Assembly: GCF_051020985.1 (NCBI RefSeq)
Contig: NC_135007.1
Location: 5,213,501-5,277,500, forward strand
DNA: 64,000 nt
Reading direction: 5' to 3'
Origin: Nomia melanderi
Taxonomy: Eukaryota > Arthropoda > Insecta > Hymenoptera > Halictidae
Shown: one piece after another, positions 1 through 12,600 of the stretch
Layout of the letters: each line of letters begins with the position of its first letter
Position numbering within the stretch: the stretch's first letter is position 1
Notes under the pieces: generated by a model
What the model saw: the letters and a program-made list of their open reading frames with translations, nothing else
The model's database searches: none
Told to the model about the DNA's origin: nothing
Program-made: the position numbers and the translations under genes

Positions 1-1174
1 TATCTGAAAAAATATATAATTCATCGTTGCAACGCTTAGTATCATCTTAAGCGTTAAGATGCCGTGTATTCGTCAAAGACAATTAACTAGTTAAAAATAA
101 AAGACATTGTCGTACAAAAGCCTGCATTAAATCTAATAGAAAGAAATATTTCATTTTCATTTCGGTAAACGTTCGACCATGGTTAAATAAAATTATTGTC
201 GAAGTTTGATTTATCAGACGCCACGCGATGAATTACCAACGTGATACGTTCATTCGTCTCGTCGAACAGTTTTCATCCTCAAAGTGAACATCGTTCCACC
301 GAAAATCATTAAAATACTTCGAACGTGCAACAAACTTCAGGGAACACCGCTGTAATCCGTTTCCCCAAGCTGAAGTCGAAAATAACCCACTTTGAAAGCA
401 GCTCTCACTGTTTCCCCTCCCCTTTATAGTCCATCGTAACGGCGGGAAGTTTTAGCTTCGACAGTATCGAGGCTGCCCGGTATTAAAGTAAGAAAAACCG
501 CGGGGTTGGAGTGTGCCATTATTCTTAACACCTCCCGCGATTCGGCTCGCTGCGAGATAACTTTTCTCTCCGCCCTACCGACACGAGTCTCTGTAGTCGT
601 CTCACGAAATTCTTACAGTCGGAGTTTTGACGGCATCGGAGAGTTTCCCGCGGGGGCTGAGGATGTACTGCAACAACATTGTTCGTGGAATTCATAAAAC
701 AAGCGGGCTGGATGTCAAGTCGTGGGAATGAAACGCTGCAGTTGAAACAAGAATCGTTCGAAGACCGCGGGAATTAAAAGTTCAAAGAAAGAACTAAGAA
801 TCACGGAGTAGTCTTCCTATCATTTCTTCTTTTCTGTAACACGACATTTGCTAATTTGTTTCATTTGCTTTGCTTATTAGTTACTATAGATTTATTTTCT
901 TCCTTCATTTTCTGTTACTTTCGTGCTCTTTCGAATAATTTTCAACTATTTTGGTATAGATTTTCGTTGTACGTGTTACGGCGATTCAATTTTCGAAGGA
1001 AGGAATTCTGCCAGAGGAACTTATATGACATTCGTCGATTTTTGTGAAATTTTGACTTTTTGTAGAACTTTGGTGGCTATTGAAAGTAGAAAAGTATTCT
1101 AGACCACAAAAATGACAGGGCAAAAAAAATATTTGCACTTTGTTGTCGTGGCTTTACACATTTTACACCTTCAG
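1..1174. other. Non-coding sequence before LTR A1
   Basis: I see no recognisable gene here. Open frames are under 75 codons and lack family motifs. The part from about 400 to 700 is richer in CpG than the rest; 780-1174 is T-rich on the plus strand and AT-rich overall. I could not recognise a repeat in it. Confidence 0.5.
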
Positions 1175-2159
1175 TGTTCCGTCCGATGCAGAACAAAACG
1201 GCGAGAATCGTCGAAGGTTCGTTTACGACATGGACGTGCCAACAAAATTATTTTTGGGATTAGCTTTTTTCGAATTCAATTTATTTTTTATTACAAGGGA
1301 CAATTTTACCCTAAATCATGGTAAAATCATTTAGTCACTCCGCGAGTGTCCATACAATAGTTTTGGAATTTCTACTTCATTCGTACAGACAACCGACCAT
1401 ATCGTAAACCGGGAATTTCCAAAGGGTCGACTCGAACCTCGTTCGTAACGATTCCGCTAGACATGAGTCAACTTGGAGGAAATTTCCAAGAAATCGGCAA
1501 ATCTTCGAGGATCCTCCGCACGTGGCCATTACCCTGACCCTTGCTCCAAGAGGGCTGGCCAAAGGGCGTCATATAAAACGCCTCCGAGTTTTGGAATTAT
1601 GCGCTGATTGGAAAGTTGAAAATACCCAATCAGCGCACTCGATGCGACCTGAAGGTGTTGTATAAAAATACCTACAGGATCGCACTCGGGACACTTCCGT
1701 AACACTATTTCGTAAAAACACTCTATAGGCACAATCTCCGACACTCGCAACAAGTCCGGGACACATCACTCTTAACATACTTTTCGTATCGACAACAAGT
1801 TCATCGTTCGGGACACTTAGAGTCACGACAAGTCCATCGTTCGGGACATACACACTTCAGCTTCAGACTCCGAAGAAGCATCTAATTAGAAATTCGAGAA
1901 TTCGTTCGTCTCGAAACGCATTACATAAAAACGGGTTCTCAATATCGTGAGAAACCGGTGGTGGTCTGATCTCAATCATTCGGAGATCAGAATCGAATCA
2001 GTCGGTTTCTGAAGAAGTTTGGAAATTGAAGCGTCGCGATCATTAACGAAATCTAAAGTTAAAGCTGGGCTTTACAACCCCAGCCAAGGAGTTTAATCTG
2101 CATTTGGTGATCGTGCACGGGCGTGCAATCTACCGAGGTTGCCACGCTACGACAAAACA
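1175..2159 (+). mobile_element. Solo LTR A1 (A-family LTR retrotransposon)
   Basis: About 985 bp starting TGTTCCGTCC and ending ACAAAACA. It aligns over most of its length with the copies at 32405-33284 and 47634-48807: a start hairpin, a TATA box at about 1661, a block of CGTTCGGGACA repeats around 1760-1850, and a shared 3' region with GTGCACGGGCGTGCAA. The flanks are ttcag on the left and ttcaa on the right, an imperfect 5 bp duplication. Unlike the other A copies it ends soon after the GCCACGCT block and lacks the tRNA-Tyr-like modules. No gag or pol sequence adjoins it. It could instead be a lone 5' LTR of a truncated element, because TGGTGGAGACTGAG follows closely. Confidence 0.75.
1661..1668 (+). 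promoter_or_regulatory. LTR A1 TATA box
   Basis: TATAAAAA sits between imperfect inverted arms (CCTGAAGGTGTT and AATACCTACAGG). The initiator TCAGTT found 30 bp downstream in copies A2 and A3 is not present here, so this promoter is probably decayed. Confidence 0.5.
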
Positions 2160-2202
2160 TTCAATTTGGTGGAGACTGAGGTAAAGAAGCTGTCGCAATT
2201 AA

Positions 2203-2614
2203 TAAACATTTTTATTGCGCCATCGTAGTCTACTCATCGCTGAAGCAAATAGTCTCAAAGGAATCATGGATGAAAAATGAATCGTTTACTAGTAAATCGT
2301 CGTTGCATTTCGCGTCGAAGAGTAAAAGAACGCGAAATCGATTGTCTTCTTCTGTTACACGGAAATCGATTAGTCAAGCTAGCTAGTAGAATGATCGTAC
2401 TCAGCTGGGCAGCAGCGCGATAAACAATGTCGACCGAATCCTTCTGAACAACGGAGCGTGCCAGAAAAGGGCAATCGATATGGCGTTCCTTTACTCTCTC
2501 ACATAGATTTCAACAGCAATTTACAATAAAACTATTCTTTTTTGACCCACGGTTCCTCTGAGACTATTTGCCACCACGATAAGTATACTATAATGACGCA
2601 ATAAAGAATGTTAA
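2203..2614. mobile_element. MITE with about 65 bp terminal inverted repeats, TTAA type
   Basis: The left end (2203-2270) and the reverse complement of the right end (2546-2614) align over about 65 bp at roughly 80 percent. They share ACATT, TTTATTGCG and CAAATAGTCTCA followed by AGGAA. The right flank is TTAA; the left is TAAA, a one-base decay of TTAA. The interior of about 275 bp has no coding signal. TTAA flanks fit the piggyBac superfamily, but no transposase is present to prove it. Confidence 0.7.
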
Positions 2615-2870
2615 CTCTTTTACTCAAGGGCAATGGCAATTTTACGACAGCTTTTGTACTTTAATCTCCATCAAACCGAAGGTGTATAATCACGCTACGA
2701 AAACAAAACGTAAACATTTCTTTCCACTCTGTGCACATTCTAATTTAATACCAAACATACCGAGCAGTTAAATTGACTTTTTGAAATTCCTCTACAGAAA
2801 CTTCAAAATAGCATCTATCAAGACTTCAATTGATTTATAATTCTCTTTGCGTATTGCTAACACAATTTCT

Positions 2871-3063
2871 TTAACCTGTTGCACTCAGTCACAAATTAAA
2901 CTTTGTATGATGCATCAATATGTAAAATATTGAAAGAACATAGTATTCTTCCTCAATGTATGTGTGATTTCTGGTCAAGTTAATTTTAGAGAATGTTATC
3001 TGCATCTCATTAGAAAATATTGAGTATTTTCAGTGAAAAACTTTTAGAATGCAAAGGGTAAAT
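2871..3063. mobile_element. Small TTAA MITE (CCCTTTGCACTC family)
   Basis: It begins TTAACCTGTTGCACTC and ends GAATGCAAAGGGTAAA, giving short inverted ends of about 15 bp. It resembles the element at 54781-54983 in ends, length and interior phrases (GAAAATATTRAxTATTTT near the right end). The right TTAA is decayed. CCCTTTGC-like termini next to TTAA are typical of piggyBac-derived MITEs. Confidence 0.65.
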
Positions 3064-4658
3064 AATTTCTCAAAGGAACATCTGTTACCTTCTTAATCAT
3101 TTTAAAATGAAGAAATCAGAAATGTGCCATATTAACCCACCTGATAGTTTCAGTGTTAAATGATGTTCTGAAAAACTTCTGTTAAGTTTTTACCTCAAAT
3201 ACTGACCAACTATTTCACACATTGGTACGTATACCCCATTATCTAGAAACGAACCTTCATATAAAGATATGGAATTTCACATAATTCACTTACTTTTCCT
3301 AACAAAATCACCCGTTTTTCGATTCTACCGCAAAAGGCACCCCATATACTGCTCTACCAGACATGATGCCATCATTTTGTCCCATTGTTCCATGTTCCCC
3401 GTGAATATCCTTGATATCCTGGGTACATGAGCATCCAACTAGCTTACACATCCATTTATCAATACGCTAGCTCGTCTCGCCTTTCATCCCTCTCCCGTTA
3501 ACACGATTCTTCTGGCCACTGCCAGTCTTGGTATCATGGCTCGGCCACGGACGTAAGACCTTTTTACGTCACGGTAAATTACACCAAGAGGCCGGTTAAG
3601 TCCAGCGCAGAGGCAGAAGATAAAATACCAGGGGCCCGTCGCAACTTAACGAAGAAGGAGAACCCGGGGCGGCTTCGTTTCTTTACGGGCAACACGCCAA
3701 CCGACTTAAATCGTCGCACAAGACACGTCCGAGCGAGCGGACTTCGCCGCGGCGCGGCGCAGCGCGGCGTCGTAAACACTGCGAAAGAGAGGAGACGTCT
3801 CGAAACCGTTCCTCTTTCACGAGATTTCCCTTTTGCCTGCGTCAGACATTTCGGTATTTAAATCACTCTCTCTCCGTTCAGACTAAACCAGGAAAAATTC
3901 TTGCGATAATGTTGGGATAATTGTAACGGCAGCTTTATGTTTCTCCTTAGTTTCGGGGATTAATTTATTTAGAAAATTCAGGAGTCCGAGTAGTTGCGCA
4001 TTGATTTAATACTTCGTTCGCAATTGAACTATTAATGAAGTAGATCGATTGAAAACCAACTGTGTATTCCATAGTCAATTTTTGAAATTCTCACGATAAG
4101 TAGAAAAGTCGAGCAATGGTCGAACGCAGTAGTAAGTTTGTATAATACTTCTATCACTGACAATGAATTTTCACTAGTTCTCGAGGGCCTTTTCAATTAT
4201 TCTCGATTCCGAGAGATTTATCAGTTTAGGTATTTGTATTGAGAAATTTATTAACACTCGAATTTTTTTTAAATTACTTTTTATTTCCTTCAGTTAGCGG
4301 GGCGCAGGCATTAACGTATATTCTTTCAGTCAGCCGGGGCGCAGGCAGCACTAACGAAAGCGACGGAAACAAGGAAATATAGGATGCAGAAAATCTGTCA
4401 AGCAATAAGGCAGTGAACAGCAAGAGTGGCAAGCAATAGACATAACATTTCACGTAGTTAGTCAGAATGGGAAGTGCCGCCGAGGAATCTCGTGAAAGCA
4501 GCGCTGGCTCACGATGAATATGAATAATATTCTGAATACCTGCCGGCGAGAGAGCCATCCAACCCTCGCGGACCCACTTTTTCAGCCTTTCGAGAACTCC
4601 GTTGTTTTATAGCCACTCACGAAACAAGGAGAATCGGAAAGGAGCAAGACGTTCCTAA
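3064..4658. other. Non-coding; CpG-rich patch and small duplication
   Basis: The patch at 3540-3790 is strongly GC- and CpG-rich, with a run of GCGGCGCGGCGC-type sequence near 3750. Between about 4291 and 4357 a phrase is duplicated imperfectly (CAGTTAGCGGGGCGCAGGC, then CAGTCAGCCGGGGCGCAGGC). No open frame here carries a recognisable domain. Confidence 0.45.
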
Positions 4659-6593
4659 TTGGCTGATTGCTCCGATGTTGGCAGAAAGCCGGCGCTTATT
4701 CCGCGTGGTTTTCATCGTTGGCAGCAGAGTCAGCTTAGCGGAGTGAAGAGGCTCCGCCTCCAACACGATGAACAACAAAATAGAAAGATGTTACGACGAT
4801 GCTTCCGTTTCTGCGGACAAGACACTTGTCTAGGCAATGAGACTTCCAGCTGTTACGGAAACGTATTCCTTTGGGACTACCTGCGTGAGTTTCGAATAAT
4901 ACGTAGCTTCAATTCTGGGAAAGCTCTGATAGATTCTCTGACCTTTCCATCCGCGGAATTATAAAATAAATTTTATTTTTTAATATACTTAATAAGATAA
5001 GTTATTGGCTATTGCCTTTTTTGTCAGTTTTGAAAAACAGGTGCGGTTAATTGAAAGACGAAAACGATCCTGAATTGTAACGAAATGTATGTGTTTTTTG
5101 ACGATTGGAATAATTTATCATTTTAGTGTTTTACTGGTACATCGCTATGCGAAGAAGATTATGTTAATTATACTTTATAAACGTATCCATGCTCGTGACA
5201 TGAAAATTGCATTACTTCGATGGTTCCTGGTCTCTCATCAAACTTACTTGTCCTTGTTCAACGTCGCTCAGAGGAGTATTACGATATTAGATCGGTGAAC
5301 AACAGCGATGTTACTCCGATTAAACAGATGCTCCTAATGGCTACTTCGTTAATTAGGCGTAATCACGACACATGTCAATTTTCCACGGTGCCGTTACCAT
5401 CGATGAGCGGTTCCGTTGCAGTAACAGCTTCTAGTTCTAAATATTGACAATCATTGATCCACTGTTTGACTAGGTAGATGTCCTAATTTTTAAAAGATTA
5501 TTAAAGACTTCGGTTTAAAAATCTAAATTGAACAATTGATCTAAATTTATAAGATCCAAAGTTATAATTATATAGTCTGTTCTGTAGAAAATAAAGAAAA
5601 ATTGTATTGCATAGAAAATAAAGAAATGATCCGAAGGATTTAAGAACGTTATTACTTTATTTTCAACTTATTAAGATTTTTAATGATCAATGAAATCAAT
5701 GAAAGAATAATAACTACGATACGAACTAAGTAGCACAAACGATCAAATTTTGTTCAAGACAAAGACAGTTTTGTACAAGAGAACTGTAACAACCGATGCC
5801 AAAAAGATAGCCTTTTCTATAACATTAAGTAATGATTGTACATATTTTTCTGGGTTATCACTCTTATTAAAGTCATGAAAGCAGTCTCCAAAGTCAAAAT
5901 GTACACCGTTTAAAATTCAACTTCTTTTCCCACCCTCATATTTATACGGTTTCACTGAAATAAACTTCATGTTATTAAATACGGTTACTTAATACATTCT
6001 CATTACTGCATGCTCTTTACTCTTTACTCGGCACTCTGACTTTCCACTTTTTTCCCTTAACTCTGTCTCCTAACTTCTGACTCTTTGCCTTTTACTCTTA
6101 AACTCGACACTTTGCACTCCGCGCCCTCTTTAAAAATCTTAGTCGAGCGCAGCTCGGGAGGATTGCCCGGGGGTCATAAACGCGAGGGCTCGGTTTACAA
6201 CCTAATACTAATTTCAATCAGACGTCAAGACCACAAGCTCACCTCGCTGGGCGTCAAGGATCGTGGACGTCGAGATCCTCAAGGCGAGTGGTTTCTGCTC
6301 TGGTCAGACACGCTGGTCACGTACCGAACGTAACCTGGAGCCCCTGCTAACCAGAAACTTCAACTCTAAAACGGTTGCTCGCTATATCATATAATGCAAT
6401 TCCGCGAACGACAACGCGAATGCTACACGGTGATCTAGATTATCGGAGTAACAGGAAAAAATTTCTAAACCATAGTTTTTCATCAATCATGCCACTATTT
6501 TCTATGTATTCTGAATAGAATGTGACTAAAATCAATTAAGATTATAATACAAGTATTATGTAGTCTAGTTATATATAAAAAATTCGAAATTTA
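4659..6593. other. Non-coding interval
   Basis: I recognise no gene or repeat here. A 76-codon frame at 5220-5447 has no known motif. The stretch 6000-6115 is a pyrimidine-rich run with repeated CTCTTTACTC phrases. The part 6115-6350 is moderately GC-rich. Confidence 0.4.
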
Positions 6594-6806
6594 TTAACCC
6601 TTTGCGGTCGAATACTCCCATAATGGAAATTTTGAGTTTTCATATCTAAAATCGAAAGCTGCAAATAAGTAATGTTGTTATTCAAATAATGAGGGATTGA
6701 TGTGCGATTTCCTTCTTTTTTAGTATTTGAGTGCTCGATGGACTTTCTGTGTTTTTATGGAATGAGTTTCTAGAAGTTCAAAAAATGCTCGACCGCGAAA
6801 AGTTAA
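6594..6806. mobile_element. TTAA MITE, 213 bp
   Basis: Flanked by TTAA on both sides. Its inverted ends are CCCTTTGCGGTCGA on the left and TCGACCGCGAAAAG on the right, about 14 bp with two mismatches. The interior is AT-rich with no frame. Both features fit a piggyBac-type MITE. Confidence 0.8.
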
Positions 6807-6978
6807 CGTACTCGCATACATGGTTTACGATTTGTAGATATTTTTAAATTTAGAATTGATCTAGATTTAGAAGTAAAAAGAAATAAAGCATTGAATACTT
6901 CAGATTTAGGAAACCGACTTTTAGGCTACCAGTCGATGAGCGCTGGTGCTGTAAAACCTATCGGCTACCGGTCATGTG

Positions 6979-7189
6979 TTAACGCTAGGATTACCGAGCA
7001 TTAATATGATTAACATGCACTCCTTATAAAAATTGTAACAATAGATTGTTTTCAGTTTCGTCGTATATTCATTACAGTATTCAAGTGAGACTATTTATTT
7101 TTCAAATCATTGAAGATATTTAATACTTTTCAGATATCAATAATTGCCAAATAAGGAATCTGAAATCCGTCATTTTTTTCTAGTTTTAA
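6979..7189. mobile_element. TTAA MITE (AACTACC family), 211 bp
   Basis: It starts TTAACGCTAGGATTACC and ends CTAGTTTTAA. The body shares long phrases with 22922-23140: CTTRTAAAAATTGTA, then TTTTCAGTTTC and ATTCATTAyAGTATT. A related end occurs at 24590-24679. The terminal inverted repeat itself is weak (about 10 bp). It is non-coding. Confidence 0.7.
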
Positions 7190-7430
7190 CAGTTTACCTA
7201 GTGCTTGGTATCGGAATAACCACTCGGAATAACCACCACATAATAACCAAGACCGATACAGTTTCCCGTATCACGTAGGGGTGTATGTATTGTAAAATTC
7301 TATACATTTAAAATTAAAGTATAACGGAATCTCATTACGTTGTTTTAGAGCAGCGTAATTATAGTGAGCTTTGAATTGTCAACCATTTGGAATCTAAAAG
7401 ATCATTAATAGGCTTGTGGTAGGTAAAGTC

Positions 7431-7771
7431 TTAACACATTGGCGACCGAGAACGAGATTTCTCGTTTTCATATGACATATGTTAACAATCAGAAATGAGT
7501 TTTCTCGTTTTAGATGACGTGCGTGATTTCTTGATTGTTTCCCAGATAACAGGAACTTTTTGCTTTCGAAATTAATCAATCCTATTGCTGGGGATATTTT
7601 CAAATATTTTATTTTTAGAGTTACGTATGTCTAAATAGAAACAAATTCATTCAAATGTATATTAATTTCAAAACATTATCAGTTTCATTACACACTTACC
7701 AAAATAATTGTATATATCTAAAATCATCGGTCGCGTAGAAAATTTTCACAAAACATTCGACAATGTGTTAA
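7431..7771. mobile_element. TTAA MITE (CACATTG family), 341 bp
   Basis: Bounded by TTAACACATTGGCGACCG and a right end of CGACAATGTGTTAA, with CGGTCGCG slightly inside. The extreme ends form a perfect 11-bp inverted repeat that includes TTAA. The same termini close the elements at 50762-51076 and 60468-61070, although the interiors differ. It contains no transposase. Confidence 0.8.
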
Positions 7772-9525
7772 GTTTCGAATATTGCGCCCATTGCAGCTCG
7801 CAAATAGCTTAGCTCAGACCTCATCTAGACCTTTAGGTTTTTGATTATGGGCCACGACAAGAAGGGCGCTGCTCAACATTACTAGACCACTGTGCACAGT
7901 CGGGGAAATGGTCGGTCTGAAAGTGAAGGGAAAAAAAGGATGTCACGAGGTGCGAGCCAACGGCTCTGCGATTATGCTGAGCCTTGGATCTCCCAGCTGC
8001 TCGTAATTCTGCACTTTTAAAGCCACCCCGAAGACACGAACGAGCGCTGTAACGCATGGAACGGGAAGAGCATTCCCTTCCACGACGCTCCCTTAGTCCC
8101 GCGATACTCGCGAAATGCGACATCCTAACTTACGTCCCCTCCACACCTTCCAACCCCGCTCTGGACGTGCCGTTAGGTTAGGAGGAGCTGAAACTGCATC
8201 GCTGCTAAGGGCAACTTGGATTGAAACGTATGCGCAGAAACGGTTGCCCGTTGAAATTTTTCAGATTGAGCATTTAGATCGGCTAGAGTGACCTTAACGA
8301 GTGTCTCGAATAAAAAGATTTTAGAATGTTCGTTGAATTATTTTTTTGTGTGAATGGTTCGTATTATTGTACGTTTGGTATAGGGGTTGAATTTTTTGAA
8401 AATGTATGATATAGAGGAATAATATGTACGATTATAAGAGAGGAAATAATATAATAGAAAGAATGAAGATGTCATATAGAAATTTAAATTGGAATTGAAA
8501 TTGGAAGAGAAATTGAAATTGGATCTGGTGCAAGGAATACTCGAAATAATGTTAGAATAGGTAAAATAGACGATAATTTAATGAAACAGTTAATTATAAT
8601 AATTTCGTATGTAGAGATAATATTGTATGTTGACAATTAATTAATATATATTTCGATAATTAAGTATGTTAGTGAGAAATATATGAAGTATCATTTTCCA
8701 ATATTAGTAAATGAAGTCAGGATTAATTTCAGTGGAATACTTTAGTAGAATCACACTGAAAGGAAGTTAAAAAGAATTGTTCCTTTTAAACTTCATTCGT
8801 TTATTAATTTTAAGAACGAATTGTTTCAAAAAGATAATTTATTCAATATTTTCTCGGTTAATTAAAATCGCAAATTAAAGAAACTTCTCGTTTTTAGATT
8901 ATAAGGAAAGGTAAGATGGCGTTACTCGAAATTGTTACGAAATCTGCAATTTAATTAAATCTCACCGCGCAGTCTTGGGAAGTATTGTTTCAACTGAATG
9001 CGGACAGAAAATGGAAAACTTAGTCGAAGGCTTAATTGTAGAATAACACTCCACAAGACTATAATATAAATAATTCCAGTAGAGTTTCTACACTATTACA
9101 TGTAAGACGTCGTAACATTAAAAGCTTTTAACACTGGTAAGTAGTGTAATCGGGTGAAACAGGATATAATCTTTGCATAATTACAACGGGGAATATGTGC
9201 TGAAAGCTCTTCCCCTTTTAAAATGAGTTCTTGCTTGAAATTTTAGAGACACTCCTTTTTCCACAGAAAGAATTTTAACAAGTTTCTTAACTCCATTACG
9301 TATTATATTTTCGATATATTATCAACAATAATTCTGAGTGGATAAGTAACATTTTATAATAATATACCAGCAATATCAGAAGCTTCCAACACAATCTTAT
9401 TAATACTAAGCATTCTAAACTTCAACTTCCGAATTAATTAAATTTCTCTATTAAATAATCCGATTGTCACATGTGTGACTCAAAGTATTTAAAAAGAAAA
9501 CATTTAAACATAGAACATATTCAAT
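7772..9525. other. Non-coding; short GAAATTG repeat
   Basis: The stretch 7840-8240 is moderately GC-rich and has no recognisable exon. Around 8474-8526 there is an imperfect array of (G)AAATTGGAA-type units. The remainder is AT-rich unique sequence. Confidence 0.4.
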
Positions 9526-9632
9526 TTTACCCTTTGCATTGTACAAAGCTTAATACTATACATGAGACATTATAACTTTGCTACATCAAATTAAATGGTG
9601 ACAGAGTCAACCTTTTTATTGCAAAGGGTTAA
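9526..9632. mobile_element. Tiny TTAA MITE, 107 bp
   Basis: It starts TTTACCCTTTGCATTG and ends TTATTGCAAAGGGTTAA. The arms ACCCTTTGCA and TGCAAAGGGT are perfectly inverted. The left TTAA has decayed to TTTA. It is one of the shortest members of the CCCTTTGC group here. Confidence 0.7.
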
Positions 9633-9868
9633 ATTATGTAACTCGCCGACTTATATGTACATTTATATTACATGTAAATGAGTAATAGTATAATTGTTAT
9701 ATTTCTTACCCACAAACTAACATTCAATTTACCATGAAACTTACAAATTAAAGCTTTAAAATATTCTCATCCGCAAACGATTAATCTTCCTCATCTCCCA
9801 ACCAATAACATCTATCAAATTAAAGAAGAAATTTCCAACATGTCACAAAAATGATCATGCGTCAAGTA

Positions 9869-10128
9869 TTAACCCTTTCGTTCCTAAATATTTTTTCCCT
9901 ACATCAACGAGTGGGCCAAGAATAGCTGCTTTCAAGTGAAATTGAATATTCTTAATAAAAAAATAAGATAATCATTAATAATAATAATACTTAGCACTTA
10001 AGCTGTTATCTATAAGCAAAGATTCCTGTGTGAAACAATTCTCTCGTGTCTTTAAAGTGTTTTCTAGTTCTTCAGTAATTTAAAATGTTTGTGATTCCGA
10101 TGTGTACCATTCGGGATGAATGGGTTAA
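9869..10128. mobile_element. TTAA MITE, 260 bp
   Basis: It begins TTAACCCTTTCGTTCC and ends GGGATGAATGGGTTAA, so both sides carry TTAA and inverted CCCWTTC ends. The termini resemble those at 60391 (TTAATCCCTTTCATCC). The interior is AT-rich and non-coding. Confidence 0.7.
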
Positions 10129-12556
10129 AGCTTATTTAGTTTTCTTAGCGGTAGACCGCCTTCACACTGGCACGTTCGTTTAAAGTATGTATCGCGAAAG
10201 AGGAAAAGGAAATCGCGTGATACGTGGTTAAGCCCCAAGGACAGTTGGCAGTGGTCGTTGCCAAAAAATGGCTCGGAAAGTAGTGTGAGCTAGAGCCGGC
10301 CCACTGGCCGAAGGACGTTTTTCGGGTCCGAAGGTTTTTATAATCTGCTCGCAAGAGAAATTTCTTAATGTCGACAATCCGACGCGTTTCCGCGCATATG
10401 TACATGCATACACATGCGTCCCAGCGACGTGCATCGGAATGCGATGCTCTGATAAAATCGATTGTCCCCGCCGCTTCCGACGCCTCGAGATTGCACAGCT
10501 TGAATTTTTGCACTGGGCACGGGGGCGTAATCGCCCAGCGATTCTCGCGACTCGTATTGCCAGCTGATATTTATCTTGGAGGATTGCATGGTTCGAAATT
10601 GCTAATTTTTAGCGGAAATGGTAGAGGGAATAGTCGGGATCGCGACGCACCGCCCATTCTGTCGCGACGCGCGACACGATTTAATCTATACTTGACTCGA
10701 TTGCTCTCTGGTTAAACATTTCGGCCAATAGCGCTGAATTGTTTAATTTAGAATGTTTTGTTATTAATCCAGTGGATACGAATTGCATTAGTCTTGTGGA
10801 TATACTTTTTTCAGTGATGTATGGTATGGCTTAATAGTTTGGTTAACGTAATAGTTAGTCGAGAAATGAGAAAACAGTTTTGAACATTAGATCAGAACAT
10901 TAAGAACATTAATATTAAATGTTTAATTTTTGGTAGAATATTTAATATCAATGCAACGCTGCTGCAGAAAAATTGTAAGATTATAGTAATTAATGTACAT
11001 TCACATCAAATAATTTGGATTTCCTTTTGACATAAGTTTTAATGACTTTTCACATAAATTCTCCTTTTTGAAATGAGAAATTTCAACGTGATAACTAATT
11101 ACTTAGGATAAAAGCTATCGTTAATATCTTCAAACTGCGATTAAGTAATTGTAAACAGGAAAATCCGATAATACATTAAATCTTTCATGTTTGATACAAA
11201 TACGTGATTCCCGAAATCGATCGTTAAAGCAAAGAAACGATGATTGAATATCAAATCCTTTCAACGAATAATTTGACAACAAATACCAGTTTCAATGTAT
11301 TAATTATTAAATCAATACTGTAAAACAAGTTCTCGTACACAAAAATTAAAATATCTTCATCTCCGTGCTGGACGTTTCGACATTTTAATCAATTCTTGCC
11401 ATTTCACAGATACCGGAACTTTAAATATCGAAAGTAATCATCGGCGGTGTGTCTGCGTCCATCCGTTGAAGCCAAATGCGCCGACGGTAATTATTCGAAT
11501 TCCTCCAGCCGGACTTCGAAATAACGCGTGACCCGGTTCCGTGCGATCAATGCGAACTGCAGCCGTGTTGTCCGCGAAAATAATTCGAACGACCATGGAA
11601 AAACTAAATTCGCTCGGTAAAGGGGGCAGAGCGGAGCACGCCGCGTGAACGGAAATAATAAAATTATCGAATGAAACGTATGCCCAGCAGAAAATTCGAA
11701 AGCAAGAGCACGTGACGATTTGTCATTCAATTATGCCAGCTAATTCGTGCAGGTCGACTCGCCCCCTTCCCATTGTGCAGCTTCGTTCGACGCGTGCAAC
11801 GACTATCGGCCGCAAAAATATTGTTCGCGCGATGAAATTATGAAGCACCGACCCGCCGCGTCGCGCGTTTTCGCGTGTCCGCCCGTCACGGACGTTAAAA
11901 TTGTCAATGAACTCTAGTTTATCGAATCATTTCCCGTGAATTTCCGGCATATTGTCCCGAATCGACAGCTCTTTGTCCGGCTCGCAATAAATGAGCAACA
12001 CAGCGAATAAACTTGAACCGTCTCCACGCTTGAGCTGCTGCGTCTGTAGTTGCGCTTGTGTGTTAAATGTTAGCTTGGCTGTTTGTGTTAATACTTTATT
12101 GTGATAGCCAGAGAATAAAGACTTGATTAAACTGTTTTTAGTGGTAGTTGTTAAATTCTTTGGACAAAACGTTTTGGAGGCCTTTCGTGATAACCCTCTG
12201 GTGAATATCGATTGGACAATTAGTGTATTCGCTTTTATGTTTTCATTGACCGTGAGACGGAAATAATGAGGATAAATTGTAGTATAGAAAATGGCAGTAT
12301 ATAATTAAGATTTGTTTATTTGATAATGTACGCAATTAAAATTGAGATAGTGTGGAAAGACAGTTTTTCTAACGGTTTGATCATTTATATTTGATGAAAA
12401 GGAAGGAACACTTGTTATTTTGCTAACATGCTTTATGAATTGAGGATTTTCTGCCTACAGTGGTATTGAGTTGTGTGATAGGAAACATTAGATTTCTTTT
12501 AGGTACTCGTGTATTCATAGTTGAATTGTTATTTTACTGCTTGGATAACTAGGTTA
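10129..12556. other. Non-coding with two CpG-rich islands
   Basis: The islands 10145-10690 and about 11440-12030 are GC- and CpG-rich compared with the AT-rich DNA between them. Open frames of up to 122 codons occur in the first, on both strands. None shows a domain, a signal peptide or convincing splice sites, so I treat them as by-products of base composition. Regulatory or 5'-untranslated roles remain possible. Confidence 0.4.
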
Positions 12557-12600
12557 TTAACATTAAAACTACTAGACGGGTCAAAAGAACCCATTCGTGA
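12557..12600 (+). repeat. MITE end (AACTACC family)
   Basis: TTAACATTAAAACTACTAGAC followed by a GGGTC-type phrase matches the left end of the MITE at 32344. I could not find a matching right end, so only this terminus is supported. Confidence 0.5.

Noticed and set aside
10145..10715. Frames of 115-122 codons on both strands
   Set aside because: Overlapping antisense frames in a CpG-rich island; composition explains them.
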